This document shows, piece after piece, positions 6,624-15,262 of a stretch of DNA of 55,185 bases. The DNA lies in contig CAJMMD010000016.1 of the NCBI GenBank assembly GCA_905214465.1, forward strand, positions 1 to 55,185. The letters are read 5' to 3'. Below the pieces are notes generated by a model that saw only the letters and a list, made by a program, of their open reading frames with translations, was not told where the DNA came from and made no database searches. This DNA comes from an uncultured bacterium. Its GTDB lineage: Bacteria > Actinomycetota > Coriobacteriia > Coriobacteriales > Coriobacteriaceae. How positions within the stretch are numbered: position 1 is the first letter of the stretch; each line of letters begins with the position of its first letter. Position numbers and translations under genes: made by a program.

Positions 6624-8399
6624 TTACTTCGAGAGTTGCTCACTTACGAAGGCGAGAGACTTGTCGCCGTTCTGGGAGAGCTCGATGTACTGCTTACCGC
6701 GGCAGGCGACGCACTTGTTGCCCACGCGCTCGCAATCCTTCTGCAGGTCGCCCAGGTAGCTGGCTGCCTGCGGGGCCAGGACGACCAGGTCAAAGTCGGG
6801 GAGCATGTCGACGTGGTTGCCATAGGCCTCGGCAGCGGTCTCAAGATTGATGCCGCGCTCCTTGGCAGCCTTGGCCAGTGCGTTGGCGAGCAGGCCCGAG
6901 GTACCGCCGCCCTGGCAGAGCACGAGCACGCGCTTGCCGTTGAGGTCGCTGGCGGTCGTTGCCTCGGCAGCGGGTGCTGCAGAAGCGGCAGGGGAGTCGA
7001 CCTTCACGGCCTCGGCAGCAGCGCCGGCGGCAACGCTCTTGGCGTCAGCCTTGCCCTGGAAGGCATCGTTGAGCTTGGCGGCCTTCTCGGCGTTCTTGGC
7101 GGCGAGCTCCTCCTGGGAGATCTCGGCCTCCTCGGCGCACTTCTGGGCGTCATAGGCACGGAAGAACGGGTAGTACAGGACAAAGTCGACGACCAGGATG
7201 AGGGCGAGCATCACAAAGGCGAGCGGCTGGAAGCCCAAGCCCATGATGGTGCCGATGGGGCCGGGGACGGTCCAGGGCAGGGTGTACATAAAGCCGTTCA
7301 TGCCCAAGAAGTCGATAAAGATCTTGAGGATCCAGATGTTGGCGATCGGGGCAAAAACAAACGGGACAAAGAAGACGGGGTTGAGCACGATAGGCGCGGC
7401 GAACAGCAGCGGCTCGTTGACGGCAAAGCACACGGGGACGATGGCTGCCTTACCGACGGCGCGCATCTCCTGAGACTTGGCCAGGAAGCAGAACATAAAG
7501 ACCAGGACGAGCGTGGCGCCGGTGCCGCCCATGCAGACGACGAAGTACTGGGCACCCTGGGTCAGGACAGCGGAAGCGTGCTGGCCAGCCTGGAACGCAG
7601 CCAGGTTGTCGGTCATGTTGGCAACGAGGGCGGCGGCGATGGCGGGCTCGACGATCGAGGGGCCGTGGACGCCGACGAACCAGAAGAGGCTCATGGCACC
7701 GTAGATCACAGCGAGGCCGATGTAGCCGTCGGCGGCGGTGAACAGGGGCTGGAACACCTGGATGACGCCCTGGGCAAAGCAGAAGCCAAAGGCAGCGCGG
7801 AAGACGATGTCAAAGACCCAAAAGACGGTGATGCAGACGGAGAAGGGGATGATGTCCTTAAAGGTCTGCGAAATGTTGGGCGGAACCTGCTCGGGCATCT
7901 TGACGGTGATGTTGCGCTTAATGAAGAACTTGTAGATGATGCCGGTCACAAACGCAGCGATGAAGGCGGTCAGCAGGCCCTTGGAACCAAGGTAGGTGGT
8001 GTTGAAGCCGCTGGCGGCGTCCGTGGCGATCGTGTCGCTCGAAAGGAGCAAGAAGCCGATGATGGCCGCGCACATGCACGAGATGAAGTTGATCTGGTTG
8101 TTCTTGGGCAGATCACGGTTCTGGGCGTCGGCGAAGTGCTTGGCCGTGGTGGCGGCGCAGGCGATGGCCAGGATGCCCATGGAGTAGTTGTAGCACTTCC
8201 ACAGGGCGTTGTTGATGTCATCGGGCCAGTAGAAACCCCAGATGTTGGGGACCGAGGCTACCAGGCAGAAGATGGACGAGAAGATGATGATGGGGATGAC
8301 GGAGATAAAGCCGTCGCGGATCGCCTTGAGGTACTTGTTGCGGGCGATCGCGTTGAAAAAGGGTTGGCCCTTTTCGATGATGGCGATGAGTTGCTCCAT
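6624..8399 (-). CDS. lacE: Lactose-specific PTS EIICB component
   Basis: 591 residues. The membrane EIIC domain (about 1-430) imports and phosphorylates lactose. A linker rich in Ala and Lys (about 430-480) leads to a C-terminal EIIB domain. EIIC markers are GVHGPSIVEPAIAAAL and FAVNEPLLFAAPIVLNP. In EIIB the phosphocysteine is C495, in LVLCQGGGTSGLLANAL. Phosphate would come from LacF, encoded separately at 9976. The RBS-preceded ATG at 8399 starts the lacE-lacG operon. The 357-base region upstream, shared with the divergent LacI regulator, carries two LacI-type operators. Confidence 0.95.
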   Translation of the reverse strand: MEQLIAIIEKGQPFFNAIARNKYLKAIRDGFISVIPIIIFSSIFCLVASVPNIWGFYWPDDINNALWKCYNYSMGILAIACAATTAKHFADAQNRDLPKNNQINFISCMCAAIIGFLLLSSDTIATDAASGFNTTYLGSKGLLTAFIAAFVTGIIYKFFIKRNITVKMPEQVPPNISQTFKDIIPFSVCITVFWVFDIVFRAAFGFCFAQGVIQVFQPLFTAADGYIGLAVIYGAMSLFWFVGVHGPSIVEPAIAAALVANMTDNLAAFQAGQHASAVLTQGAQYFVVCMGGTGATLVLVFMFCFLAKSQEMRAVGKAAIVPVCFAVNEPLLFAAPIVLNPVFFVPFVFAPIANIWILKIFIDFLGMNGFMYTLPWTVPGPIGTIMGLGFQPLAFVMLALILVVDFVLYYPFFRAYDAQKCAEEAEISQEELAAKNAEKAAKLNDAFQGKADAKSVAAGAAAEAVKVDSPAASAAPAAEATTASDLNGKRVLVLCQGGGTSGLLANALAKAAKERGINLETAAEAYGNHVDMLPDFDLVVLAPQAASYLGDLQKDCERVGNKCVACRGKQYIELSQNGDKSLAFVSEQLSK

Positions 8400-8457
8400 G
8401 CAATGCTCCTAAGAGTCGGTGGGTTAGCAACGATGGTAACTTTTGGCGTTCGGTTGC

Positions 8458-8481
8458 CAAAATGTTGACGTTGCCATTTTG
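8458..8481. promoter_or_regulatory. LacI-type operator upstream of lacE
   Basis: A 24-base palindrome with perfect 7-base arms CAAAATG / CATTTTG around TTGACGTTGC, 59 bases before the lacE start. Its core TGTTGACGTTGCCA recurs, inverted and with one change, at 8581. It is the probable binding site of the regulator at 8757. Confidence 0.65.
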
Positions 8482-8580
8482 CGGCACAAATAAAGACGCG
8501 AATCGGTGGTTCCTGTGCCTGCGAACCGTCGATTCCTTACGCGTAAACGTTTGAGCCGCCCGGTGGCTCTGTGTTTGCAC

Positions 8581-8598
8581 AATGGCAACGTTAACATT
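8581..8598. promoter_or_regulatory. Second LacI-type operator in the lacE/lacI divergent region
   Basis: AATGGCAACGTTAACATT is a palindrome (13 of 14 core bases match the 8458 site when reversed). The spacing of about 120 bases between the sites could allow looping. A perfect TTACGCGTAA palindrome lies between them at 8537-8546. The rest of the 8400-8756 gap shows no gene. Confidence 0.6.
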
Positions 8599-8756
8599 TG
8601 GTCGACAAAAGCCGTCCGGGGAAGCGGGATTGTCGGTGAACGGTAGGTTTTGGGTGGTGAGCGTATGGCGGAGGAGGCGTTAGATATACTTAAAGACGTT
8701 TCATTTGACTGCGTAGGGTGCCACCAATGGCATCGTTGACATAGAAAGATCGACCT

Positions 8757-9761
8757 ATGGCCGCTGTTAAAAAATCGGTTTCTGTTAAGGACGTGGCGCG
8801 TCTCGCGGGCGTTTCGGAGCAGACAGTCTCGCGTACGGTGCACGATTCGCCCAGCGTGCGCCCTGAGACCAAGGAGCGCGTGCGTGCCGCCATGCGCGAG
8901 CTGGGGTATCGCCCCAATTTTGCCGGCCGTTCGCTGCGTCGCGGCAAGTTCAAGACCGTCGGCGTCGCCATGTTCAACATTACCGGTACCGGCAATCTCG
9001 ACCGCATGGAGGGCTTTGCCGCCGCCGCCGACAAGCACGGCTATGCCATCACCCTTACTAAAGTAGATGGACATCCCTATACCCTCGAGAGCGCATCGTC
9101 GCGCATGAGCGCGCTGCCGGTGGATGGCATGGTTGTGATCATGAATCGCATGCCGGCGGACTTTGGCACCTTCGAGCCGCTGCCCGGTATGCAGACGGTG
9201 CTCGTTACCATGCTGGAGCACCCGCTCTGTTCAACAGTCGATAACGACCAGTTCGATTGCTCGCGCCAGGTGGTCGAGTACTTGCTGGGGCAGGGGCACA
9301 GGACCGTGCACTTTATCTCGTGCCCCGAGCGCTCGCTTTCGGGCATGCAACGCGAGGAGGGCTGGCGTGAGACATTGCGCGCGCATGGTATTGAGCCGCC
9401 GCGACTCGTCCGTGGCGATTGGACGGCACGGAGCGGGTATGCTGCCGGTCAGGCTCTGGCGGACGATCCGACCTGTACGGCCATTTATGCTTCCAACGAT
9501 GCCATGGCCTACGGCTGCATTCGCGGGCTCGAGTCGTGCGGAAGGCGCGTGCCCGAGGACGTAAGCGTGGTGGGTGTTGACGATAGTTTGGGCGATATCG
9601 TGCCCGATCGTCGCCTGACTACGGTGCGCTTTGACAACAAGCGCGTCGGCATGTGGGCGGTCGACAAGATTGCCGGCGCCGAGGGCGCTGCACCCGGTGT
9701 GGAGCACATGCTGTTTCCGGGTGTGCTCGTCGAGGGCGATACGGTGCGCTATGTACGCTAG
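8757..9761 (+). CDS. LacI-family transcriptional regulator (lac locus)
   Basis: 334 residues. The N-terminal helix-turn-helix (VSVKDVARLAGVSEQTVSRTVHDSPSVRPETKERVRAAMRELGY, about 7-51) leads into the hinge segment FAGRSLRRGK. A periplasmic-binding-like sensor domain follows (IYASNDAMAYG, VPEDVSVVGVDDS). Divergent from lacE-lacG and upstream of lacF, it probably controls both through the two palindromic operators at 8458 and 8581. It closely resembles the second LacI protein at 18513, notably in RMSALPVDGM and in the C-terminal half, so the two are paralogues. The sugar sensed is not evident. Confidence 0.9.
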   Translation: MAAVKKSVSVKDVARLAGVSEQTVSRTVHDSPSVRPETKERVRAAMRELGYRPNFAGRSLRRGKFKTVGVAMFNITGTGNLDRMEGFAAAADKHGYAITLTKVDGHPYTLESASSRMSALPVDGMVVIMNRMPADFGTFEPLPGMQTVLVTMLEHPLCSTVDNDQFDCSRQVVEYLLGQGHRTVHFISCPERSLSGMQREEGWRETLRAHGIEPPRLVRGDWTARSGYAAGQALADDPTCTAIYASNDAMAYGCIRGLESCGRRVPEDVSVVGVDDSLGDIVPDRRLTTVRFDNKRVGMWAVDKIAGAEGAAPGVEHMLFPGVLVEGDTVRYVR

Positions 9762-9793
9762 GGTGCGGACCTGTTTGGGTTGCCGCTAATTGT

Positions 9794-9892
9794 GTTCGAG
9801 AATGTTCAGATTGGTTTAAAAACCGTTCACGGGCGAAAAGCAACCGTTCATAGCTCGAAATTACGTTTTGCGCTGTTCTTTTTTGTTTGAAT
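9794..9892 (+). promoter_or_regulatory. Two candidate DeoR/LacR operators upstream of lacF
   Basis: GTTCGAGAATGTTCAGAT at 9794 and GTTCTTTTTTGTTTGAAT at 9875 both have GTTC half-sites exactly 10 bases apart. Two further single GTTCA half-sites sit at 9825 and 9846. The arrangement matches sites at 1355 and 11979. Confidence 0.55.
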
Positions 9893-9975
9893 GTTAATGT
9901 TCCTGCCATACACAGCGCAGCGCGTATGCCCGGACGCGATGCTCTCCGTTGGTTCATATGTGAAAGGAACGCAAT

Positions 9976-10314
9976 ATGGCAACCAAAGAAGAAATCTCGA
10001 TGGTTGGATTCGAGATTGTCGCATACGCGGGCGACGCCCAGACCGATCTGCTTGCAGCGCTCGATGCTGCTCGCGAGGGTGATTTTGAGAAGGCCGAGCA
10101 GCTGCACAAGGATGCCAGCGATGCACTTATCGGCGCCCACGACACGCAGACCAAGCTGCTTTCGCAGGAGGCCGGCGGCGGCGAGATGGAGATGACCTTC
10201 ATCATGGCTCACGCTCAGGATACTCTCATGACCACCATGATCCTGGAGAAGCAGACCCGCTTTACCATCGATGCCTATAAGCGCATCGCCGCACTCGAGG
10301 CTAAGCTCGCCTAA
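9976..10314 (+). CDS. lacF: Lactose-specific PTS EIIA component
   Basis: 112 residues of the PTS lactose/cellobiose EIIA family, a soluble helical trimer. It takes phosphate from HPr on a histidine, here H79 in FIMAHAQDTLMTT, and passes it to the EIIB domain of LacE. The N-terminal GFEIVAYAGDAQTDLLAALDAAREGDF is the family start. An AAAGGA ribosome site precedes the ATG. The gene stands alone with its own terminator, separated from lacE by the LacI gene, unlike the contiguous lacFE of lactococci. Confidence 0.95.
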   Translation: MATKEEISMVGFEIVAYAGDAQTDLLAALDAAREGDFEKAEQLHKDASDALIGAHDTQTKLLSQEAGGGEMEMTFIMAHAQDTLMTTMILEKQTRFTIDAYKRIAALEAKLA

Positions 10315-10340
10315 CGAGCTCTCACAACCAAGTCCCCTTC

Positions 10341-10376
10341 CAAAAGCTCTGCCGCTACCCGCGGCAGGGCTTTTTC
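10341..10376 (+). terminator. Terminator of lacF
   Basis: Stem AGCTCTGCCGC / GCGGCAGGGCT with loop TACCC and a TTTTT tail, 30 bases after the lacF stop. Confidence 0.9.
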
Positions 10377-10392
10377 TGTTTACCCGGCACTT

Positions 10393-10432
10393 GGGGACGT
10401 TCCTTATCTGCCGGCAGTTTGGGACACTCCTG
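10393..10432. repeat. Dispersed hairpin-like repeat with CTGCCGGCAG core
   Basis: GGGGACGTTCC is followed by the perfect palindrome CTGCCGGCAG (10408-10417) and TTTGGGACACTCC. The inverted equivalent is at 54202-54226 next to the IS110 element, suggesting a small dispersed repeat. GGGGACGTTC is also shared with hairpins at 15202 and 54137. Confidence 0.5.
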
Positions 10433-10509
10433 CCATGCATTCGATCCTTTGAGGATGGAAGAAACCGGGTCATTAGGTTTGCTGCGGTGCCGACTCGGTC
10501 TGTCGGTTA

Positions 10510-10663
10510 CAAAACTATGCCGGTTTACTACGATGAATCGCATTCTTTCAACTATGGAAAGAACAGCGTTATCAAAGCCGCAGGTAGAAAGCTTGTCATT
10601 TTCTGCTAATAGCAAATGTGGTCGGTCCTATCGGTTTTATCGTAGTAAACCGGCATAGTTTTG
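10510..10663. repeat. 154-nt element with perfect 25-bp terminal inverted repeats
   Basis: Left arm 10510-10534 begins CAAAACTATGCCGG; right arm 10639-10663 is its exact reverse complement. The 104-nt interior contains a smaller stem TTCTTTC / GAAAGAA and no convincing ORF. It could be a MITE-like element or a long RNA hairpin. No clear target-site duplication was found. It occupies most of the 465-base gap between lacF and the membrane protein. Confidence 0.75.
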
Positions 10664-10779
10664 AAATGGCACTATTCGACTAGCAGCGTTATGGAGCTTC
10701 TGCACGCCCTCCCGTTCGGTTTTTTGCTGGGTGGGTATACTTCCATCCGCAATACAGACCGGACTGAGGAGGTATCCAA

Positions 10780-11793
10780 ATGCCGGATAACGGGTCAATA
10801 CAAAAAAGAGATGCGCGCGAGATGGCTCATGGGCGTCCTGTCCAGATAACCGAGCACACGACGGTAACCGAGCTGCAGCCCAGCCTGTCCGATGTCGTGT
10901 GCGCAAACAAAAAGCTGCAGATTGGCTTTATCGTTGCGCTCGTGGTACTGGCCTTGCTGTCGGGCTTTGTGGCTCGTCCGCATTTTGCCGATACCAAGAC
11001 TTGGGACTCCACCATCGAGGTTATCGACCAAAAGAAAGGTAACGTACTGGCGCTCACGACCTCGTGCGTGGCGCTGTCTGCGGGCATTACCGCGCTGCCG
11101 GGTGATACGGGAACGCCGGTCGCCGAGCAGCTCGCGCAGCTTTCGGGTAACCTGGGCATCGTGCTCGCCGTGCTCTACCTCGAGAAATATTTGCTCACGA
11201 TTTTGTGGTCGGTTGGCTTGGGCATCTTAATCCCATTTGCGTTGGTGCTTTTTGCGGTGTCGCTTGGCTTCCACGGGCGCTGGAGCACGAGCGCCGTCCT
11301 GCGCCGCGTGGCGACGCGCGTGCTGGTGGTTGCCGTGATCGGCATGGCGTTGGTGCCTGCAAGCGTATGGGTGTCGCAAAAGGTCGACGAAACGTATCGA
11401 GTGAGCATCGAGGCAGCCGAGCAAAAGGCGGCCGACGCTGCGAGTGCGGCAGATAGCGACAGCTCCAAGGCAAGCAAGAAAAAGACCGAGTCCACAGAGT
11501 CCAAGAACGTGCTTGAACAGCTTGCCGACGGTGCCTCGAGCCTGGTCACGTCGGTAACCAGTGGTGCCAAGCAAATGACCGACGAGATCGTGCAACAGGT
11601 GACCGACCTAATTGAAGGCGTCATCGTGATGATCGTGACCTCGTGCGTTATCCCGCTGCTGGTGCTTGTGGCGTTTCTGTGGCTGGGCCACACCCTGCTG
11701 GGGATTGATATCTCCGGTCCCGCGAACTATCTGACGGGTCGTTTCTTGAGCGCTCCGTCCAAACATGCCAAGAAGAACAGGCAGTCTGAGTAG
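10780..11793 (+). CDS. Membrane protein of unknown function
   Basis: 337 residues, family not recognised. The predicted layout is a cytoplasmic N-terminus, a membrane segment at about 47-66 (IGFIVALVVLALLSGFVA), a central extracytoplasmic stretch, two or three segments at about 120-190 (including LLTILWSVGLGILIPFALVLFAV), and a hydrophilic Ala/Lys/Ser-rich region at about 205-245 that may be coiled or disordered. A final membrane segment (VIVMIVTSCVIPLLVLVAFLWLG) and a basic tail follow. It has a GAGGAGG ribosome site and its own terminator. Its position between lacF and lacA may be coincidental. Confidence 0.75.
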   Translation: MPDNGSIQKRDAREMAHGRPVQITEHTTVTELQPSLSDVVCANKKLQIGFIVALVVLALLSGFVARPHFADTKTWDSTIEVIDQKKGNVLALTTSCVALSAGITALPGDTGTPVAEQLAQLSGNLGIVLAVLYLEKYLLTILWSVGLGILIPFALVLFAVSLGFHGRWSTSAVLRRVATRVLVVAVIGMALVPASVWVSQKVDETYRVSIEAAEQKAADAASAADSDSSKASKKKTESTESKNVLEQLADGASSLVTSVTSGAKQMTDEIVQQVTDLIEGVIVMIVTSCVIPLLVLVAFLWLGHTLLGIDISGPANYLTGRFLSAPSKHAKKNRQSE

Positions 11794-11830
11794 CTAAAAC
11801 AGCTGTATATACCGGGGAATACCGCCGAAG

Positions 11831-11868
11831 GGGCGGCCGAGACACGTTCTCGGCCGCCCTTTTGTTTG
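11831..11868 (+). terminator. Terminator of the membrane protein gene
   Basis: GGGCGGCCGAGA / TCTCGGCCGCCC stem with a short loop and a TTTTGTTTG tail, 38 bases after the stop. Confidence 0.9.
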
Positions 11869-11931
11869 TTGAACACATGGTCGCTACGTCTGCGCCGGGC
11901 TCAAACGGTCGGCAATCATCCGTGAACGGTA

Positions 11932-11996
11932 TTTGTTCAAAAAAGAACAAAGTTAAACAAATAATGGTTGCAACCTATGTTCGAATGTGTTCAAAT
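11932..11996 (+). promoter_or_regulatory. Operator sites upstream of lacA
   Basis: A perfect inverted repeat TTTGTTC-AAAAAA-GAACAAA lies at 11932-11951. A direct repeat GTTCGAATGTGTTCAAAT (half-sites 10 bases apart) lies at 11979-11996. The second matches the candidate DeoR/LacR motif at 1355, 9794 and 9875. These sites fill most of the 308-base gap before lacA. Confidence 0.6.
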
Positions 11997-12101
11997 AAAC
12001 ATGAACAGTGAAGAACCGCACATTCAGATGCCCGGACCTGAGCGCGATTCAACACTTCCAAACAGAAACTACGCACCTGCGTATCTCTCAAGGAGGATGT
12101 C

Positions 12102-12530
12102 ATGAGGGTTGTAATCGCTTCCGATGCCGACGGTATGTCGATGAAGGAGTCCATCAAGGAGATGCTCATCGCCGACGGTCACGAGGTCGTCGACTATTCC
12201 GAGATCCCTGCCGCGGACTTTGTCGATTCCGCGACCGCCGTTGCCAAGGACCTGCTGGAGCACAAGGATTCCCAGGGCTTCGCATTCGATAAGTACGGCG
12301 TCGGATCCTATATGGCCGCCGTCAAGATCAAGGGCATGGTCGTCGCCAACATTTCCGACGAGCGTTCCGCTTACATGACCCGCGAGCACAACGGCTCGCG
12401 CATGGTCACCATGGGCCCGGGCGTTGTGGGCACCGAGGTCGCCAAGAAGATCGCCCGCGAGTTCCTGCGCGCCCAGTACGCCGGCGGCCGTCACCAGATC
12501 CGTGTCGACATGCTCAACAAGATGGCCTAA
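12102..12530 (+). CDS. lacA: Galactose-6-phosphate isomerase subunit LacA
   Basis: 142 residues, the usual LacA length. It is an RpiB/LacAB-fold protein that together with LacB converts galactose-6-phosphate to tagatose-6-phosphate. The N-terminal strand MRVVIASDADGMSMKESIKEML and the GPGVVGTEVAKKIAREFL segment fit the family. The nucleotide-like phosphate loop is weaker than in LacB (it lacks CGTGIG), as is normal for LacA. A CAAGGAGG ribosome site precedes it. It is the first gene of lacA-lacB-lacX-lacC. Confidence 0.92.
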   Translation: MRVVIASDADGMSMKESIKEMLIADGHEVVDYSEIPAADFVDSATAVAKDLLEHKDSQGFAFDKYGVGSYMAAVKIKGMVVANISDERSAYMTREHNGSRMVTMGPGVVGTEVAKKIAREFLRAQYAGGRHQIRVDMLNKMA

Positions 12531-12593
12531 CGAGAGCCACCGAGAACTCGAACTTCTACCTCAACTTGTGAATTCAGACGAAAGGACGTTCTG

Positions 12594-13118
12594 ATGAAGA
12601 AGACCATCGCAATCGGTTGCGACCATATCGTTACGGACGAGAAGATCTATCTGGCCGACCGCCTGGAGCAGGCTGGCTACAAGGTGCTCGACTGCGGCAC
12701 CTACAGCCACACCCGTACGCACTATCCCATCTACGGCAAGGCCGTGGGCGAGGCCGTTGCCAGCGGCAAGGCCGACTTTGGCGTGGCCCTGTGCGGCACC
12801 GGCATCGGCATCACCAACGCCGTCAACAAGGTTCCCGGCGCCCGCTGCGCCCTGGTTCGCGACATGACCTCCGCCCTGTATGCCCGTCGCGAGCTCAACG
12901 CCAACATCGTGGGCTTTGGCGGCAAGATTACCGGCGAGTTCCTGATGGCCGATATCATGCTTGCCTTCCTGGAGGAGCCCTACGAGAAGACCCCCGAGCA
13001 CGATGCCCTGATCGCCAAGATCGACGCCTGCAACAAGGCCGACGCCGAGGCTCAGGCCGACCCGCACTTCTTTGACGAGTTCCTCGAGAAGTGGGACCGC
13101 GGCGAATACCATGACTAG
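12594..13118 (+). CDS. lacB: Galactose-6-phosphate isomerase subunit LacB
   Basis: 174 residues. It has the RpiB-family start MKKTIAIGCDHIVTDEKIYLADRLE, the phosphate/catalytic segment ALCGTGIGITNAVNKVPGARCALV with the conserved cysteine, and the C-terminal NANIVGFGGKITGEFL. It partners with LacA as a heteromer. It lies 63 bases after lacA with a GAAAGGACG ribosome site, so it is co-transcribed. Confidence 0.95.
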   Translation: MKKTIAIGCDHIVTDEKIYLADRLEQAGYKVLDCGTYSHTRTHYPIYGKAVGEAVASGKADFGVALCGTGIGITNAVNKVPGARCALVRDMTSALYARRELNANIVGFGGKITGEFLMADIMLAFLEEPYEKTPEHDALIAKIDACNKADAEAQADPHFFDEFLEKWDRGEYHD

Positions 13119-13237
13119 CGGGTATCCGGCGTAATTTACTAGTCCGTTGACGGCTCGCGTTTCTGTGAGGGGGCGCGGGCCGGTTTTCTATCAGCCCTAT
13201 TGACTTGGCGGGCTGTCGTAAGAAAGGGAAGGCTCCT

Positions 13238-14119
13238 GTGGAGTTTGTTCTTGATAACGGTTTGATTCGTGTGGCGTTGACCACGGCGGGCGGGTCGTTC
13301 ACTTCTATTGCGGCCAACGGCCGTGAGTACCTGTGGCAGGGTGACCCGGCGGTCTGGTCGGGCCAGGCACCCATTTGCTTTCCGATTTGCGGCGGCCTTC
13401 GTGATGGCCGCGCGATGACCATGGGTGGCCGCGAGGTCAAGCTTGCCCGCCACGGCTTTGCCCGCAAGCAGGAGTGGAAGCTCGAGGAGCAGAGAGACAA
13501 CATGGTTGCGCTGAGCCTAAGCTCAGCCGACCATGCCGAGTTGCTTGAGCAGTACCCGTATCCGTTTAAGATCGTTGCTCGCTACACGATCGATTCGGAA
13601 AAGGTGGCCGTGTCGTACGAGGTGACCAATGAGGGCACCGAGGATATGCCATTCTTTGTGGGTGGTCACCCCGGCTTTAAGTGCCCGCTCGACGAGGGCG
13701 AGTCCTATGACGATTACGAGCTCCGTTTTGAGCAGCGTGAGGCCGCCGAGCTCTGTACTGCCGTTCCCTCGACGGGCTTGATTGATGTTGAGCATCGCAG
13801 CAAGAACCCCATGATCGACCAGAACCTGCCGCTGACCCACGAACTCTTCGACTTCGCGGAGACCATCTTTGACGTGCTCGAGAGCCGCGTGGTTACGCTG
13901 ACCAAGAAAACCGAGGACAAGGGCGTGCGCCTGACGTTCCAGGATATGCCGTACCTGATTGTGTGGAGCAAGCCCGAGGGCGACTTTGTGGCCGTGGAAC
14001 CGTGGGGCGGCCTGTCCACCTGCTCCGACGAGGACGATATTCTGGAGCACAAGCGTGGCTGCCTGGTTGCCAAGCCGGGGGAGACCGTCACCCGCGGCTT
14101 TGAGATCGAGATCCTTTAA
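13238..14119 (+). CDS. lacX: LacX-like aldose epimerase family protein
   Basis: About 293 residues of the galactose mutarotase-like fold. It matches the LacX pattern found in lactococcal lac operons: YLWQGDPAVWSGQAPICFPICGGLRDG, RHGFARKQEW, PFFVGGHPGFKCPL and FVAVEPWGGLST. LacX may act on an anomer of a lac-pathway sugar, but its true substrate is not established. The start was placed at GTG 13238, following an AGAAAGGGAA site; an in-frame ATG at 13205 lacks one. It lies between lacB and lacC and shares little sequence with the galM at 146. Confidence 0.88.
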   Translation: MEFVLDNGLIRVALTTAGGSFTSIAANGREYLWQGDPAVWSGQAPICFPICGGLRDGRAMTMGGREVKLARHGFARKQEWKLEEQRDNMVALSLSSADHAELLEQYPYPFKIVARYTIDSEKVAVSYEVTNEGTEDMPFFVGGHPGFKCPLDEGESYDDYELRFEQREAAELCTAVPSTGLIDVEHRSKNPMIDQNLPLTHELFDFAETIFDVLESRVVTLTKKTEDKGVRLTFQDMPYLIVWSKPEGDFVAVEPWGGLSTCSDEDDILEHKRGCLVAKPGETVTRGFEIEIL

Positions 14120-14172
14120 CGAGCTATCGTATGTTTGGGGTGGGTCGTGCCGCCCCGGAACAGGAGTTCAAT

Positions 14173-15108
14173 ATGATTCTGACCGTTACCATGAACCCGT
14201 CGATTGATACGCGCTATCAGCTCGACAAGCTGGTCATTGACGACGTTAACCGCGTCACGCCCGAAAAGACCGCTGGCGGTAAGGGCCTCAACGTGAGCCG
14301 TGTGCTGCTGCAACTGGGAGACGACGTGCTCGCGACTGGTCTGCTTGGCGGCCACATGGGTGCCTATATGGCCGAGCTTATGGATGCCGACGGCGTCAAG
14401 AACGACTTTGTGCCCATCGCCGGTGAGACGCGCATTTGCCTGAATATTCTGCACGAGGGTAATCAGACGGAGCTGCTGGAGAGCGGCCCGCAGATCGCCC
14501 CGGCCGAGCTCGAGGCCTTTACGGCCAAGTTCGCCGAGCTTGCAGCGAAGGCGGACGTTGTGACGCTTTCGGGCTCGCTGCCGCGTGGCGTCGATGCCGG
14601 CTACTATGCCGAGCTCGTTAAGATCGCCGAGGAGGCGGGCGCCAAGGTGCTGCTCGACACCTCGGGTGCATCGCTGGAGGCTGCGCTGGAGTCCGACGCT
14701 AAGCCTGAGCTCGTAAAACCCAACCTGACCGAGATTAACGGCCTGCTGGGTACGTCCTTTACGACCGATGATGTCGATGCCCTGCGCGAGGCGCTCGCCG
14801 CCGATAGCCGTTTTGCCGGTATTCCCTGGGTTGTCGTTTCGATGGGCGCTGCCGGTTCGGTGGGCTTCCATGAGGGTCGCGCGTTCCGCGCCAAGACGCC
14901 CGCGATTGCGGCTGTGAACGCGACGGGTTCCGGTGACTCGACCATCGCCGGCTTTGCGCATGCGATTGCTGCTGGTGCCGACGACGTCACGGTGCTCAAG
15001 ACCGCCAATACCTGCGGTAAGCTCAACGCCATGGATCCCAAGACCGGCCACCTGGTCATGGACCGCTGGGACGAGATCTACAGCAACGTTGAGGTCGTAG
15101 AGTTGTAG
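14173..15108 (+). CDS. lacC: Tagatose-6-phosphate kinase (PfkB family)
   Basis: 311 residues, as in known LacC. It phosphorylates tagatose-6-phosphate to tagatose-1,6-bisphosphate using ATP. PfkB marks are MILTVTMNPSIDTRYQLD at the start, the first signature GGKGLNVSRVLLQLG and the C-terminal anion-hole motif NATGSGDSTIAGF with its catalytic aspartate. A CAGGAG site fixes the ATG at 14173. It is the last gene of the operon; the aldolase gene lacD that usually follows is missing. The second-best reading is 1-phosphofructokinase, but the context argues for LacC. Confidence 0.93.
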   Translation: MILTVTMNPSIDTRYQLDKLVIDDVNRVTPEKTAGGKGLNVSRVLLQLGDDVLATGLLGGHMGAYMAELMDADGVKNDFVPIAGETRICLNILHEGNQTELLESGPQIAPAELEAFTAKFAELAAKADVVTLSGSLPRGVDAGYYAELVKIAEEAGAKVLLDTSGASLEAALESDAKPELVKPNLTEINGLLGTSFTTDDVDALREALAADSRFAGIPWVVVSMGAAGSVGFHEGRAFRAKTPAIAAVNATGSGDSTIAGFAHAIAAGADDVTVLKTANTCGKLNAMDPKTGHLVMDRWDEIYSNVEVVEL

Positions 15109-15130
15109 CGGTTGCGACTCCTAATAGAAT

Positions 15131-15257
15131 GAGCGTGGATAATCTCCTGCTTTTGGTGCCCATGCGAGCTCAAAGTGGGAGATTTTCCACGCTCGAGTCA
15201 TTAGCCATTGGGGACGTTCTTGTTTGACTAGTCGTTTAAGAACGTCCCCAATGGCTA
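15131..15257. repeat. Composite two-hairpin repeat, copy 1
   Basis: Hairpin a (15131-15194) has arms like GAGCGTGGATAATCTCC. Hairpin b (15202-15257) has perfect 20-base arms (TAGCCATTGGGGACGTTCTT and its complement). The same two hairpins in the same order form the repeat at 54066-54198. It resembles REP-type dispersed elements; no REP-associated transposase is in the window. Confidence 0.8.
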
Positions 15258-15262
15258 CACTC

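Noticed and set aside
6636..8468. Open frame of 610 codons on the plus strand
   Set aside because: Antisense to lacE; its Asp/Gly-rich translation is not protein-like.
12594..13118. Ribose-5-phosphate isomerase RpiB
   Set aside because: Same fold, but pairing with LacA and the LacX/LacC context identify LacB.
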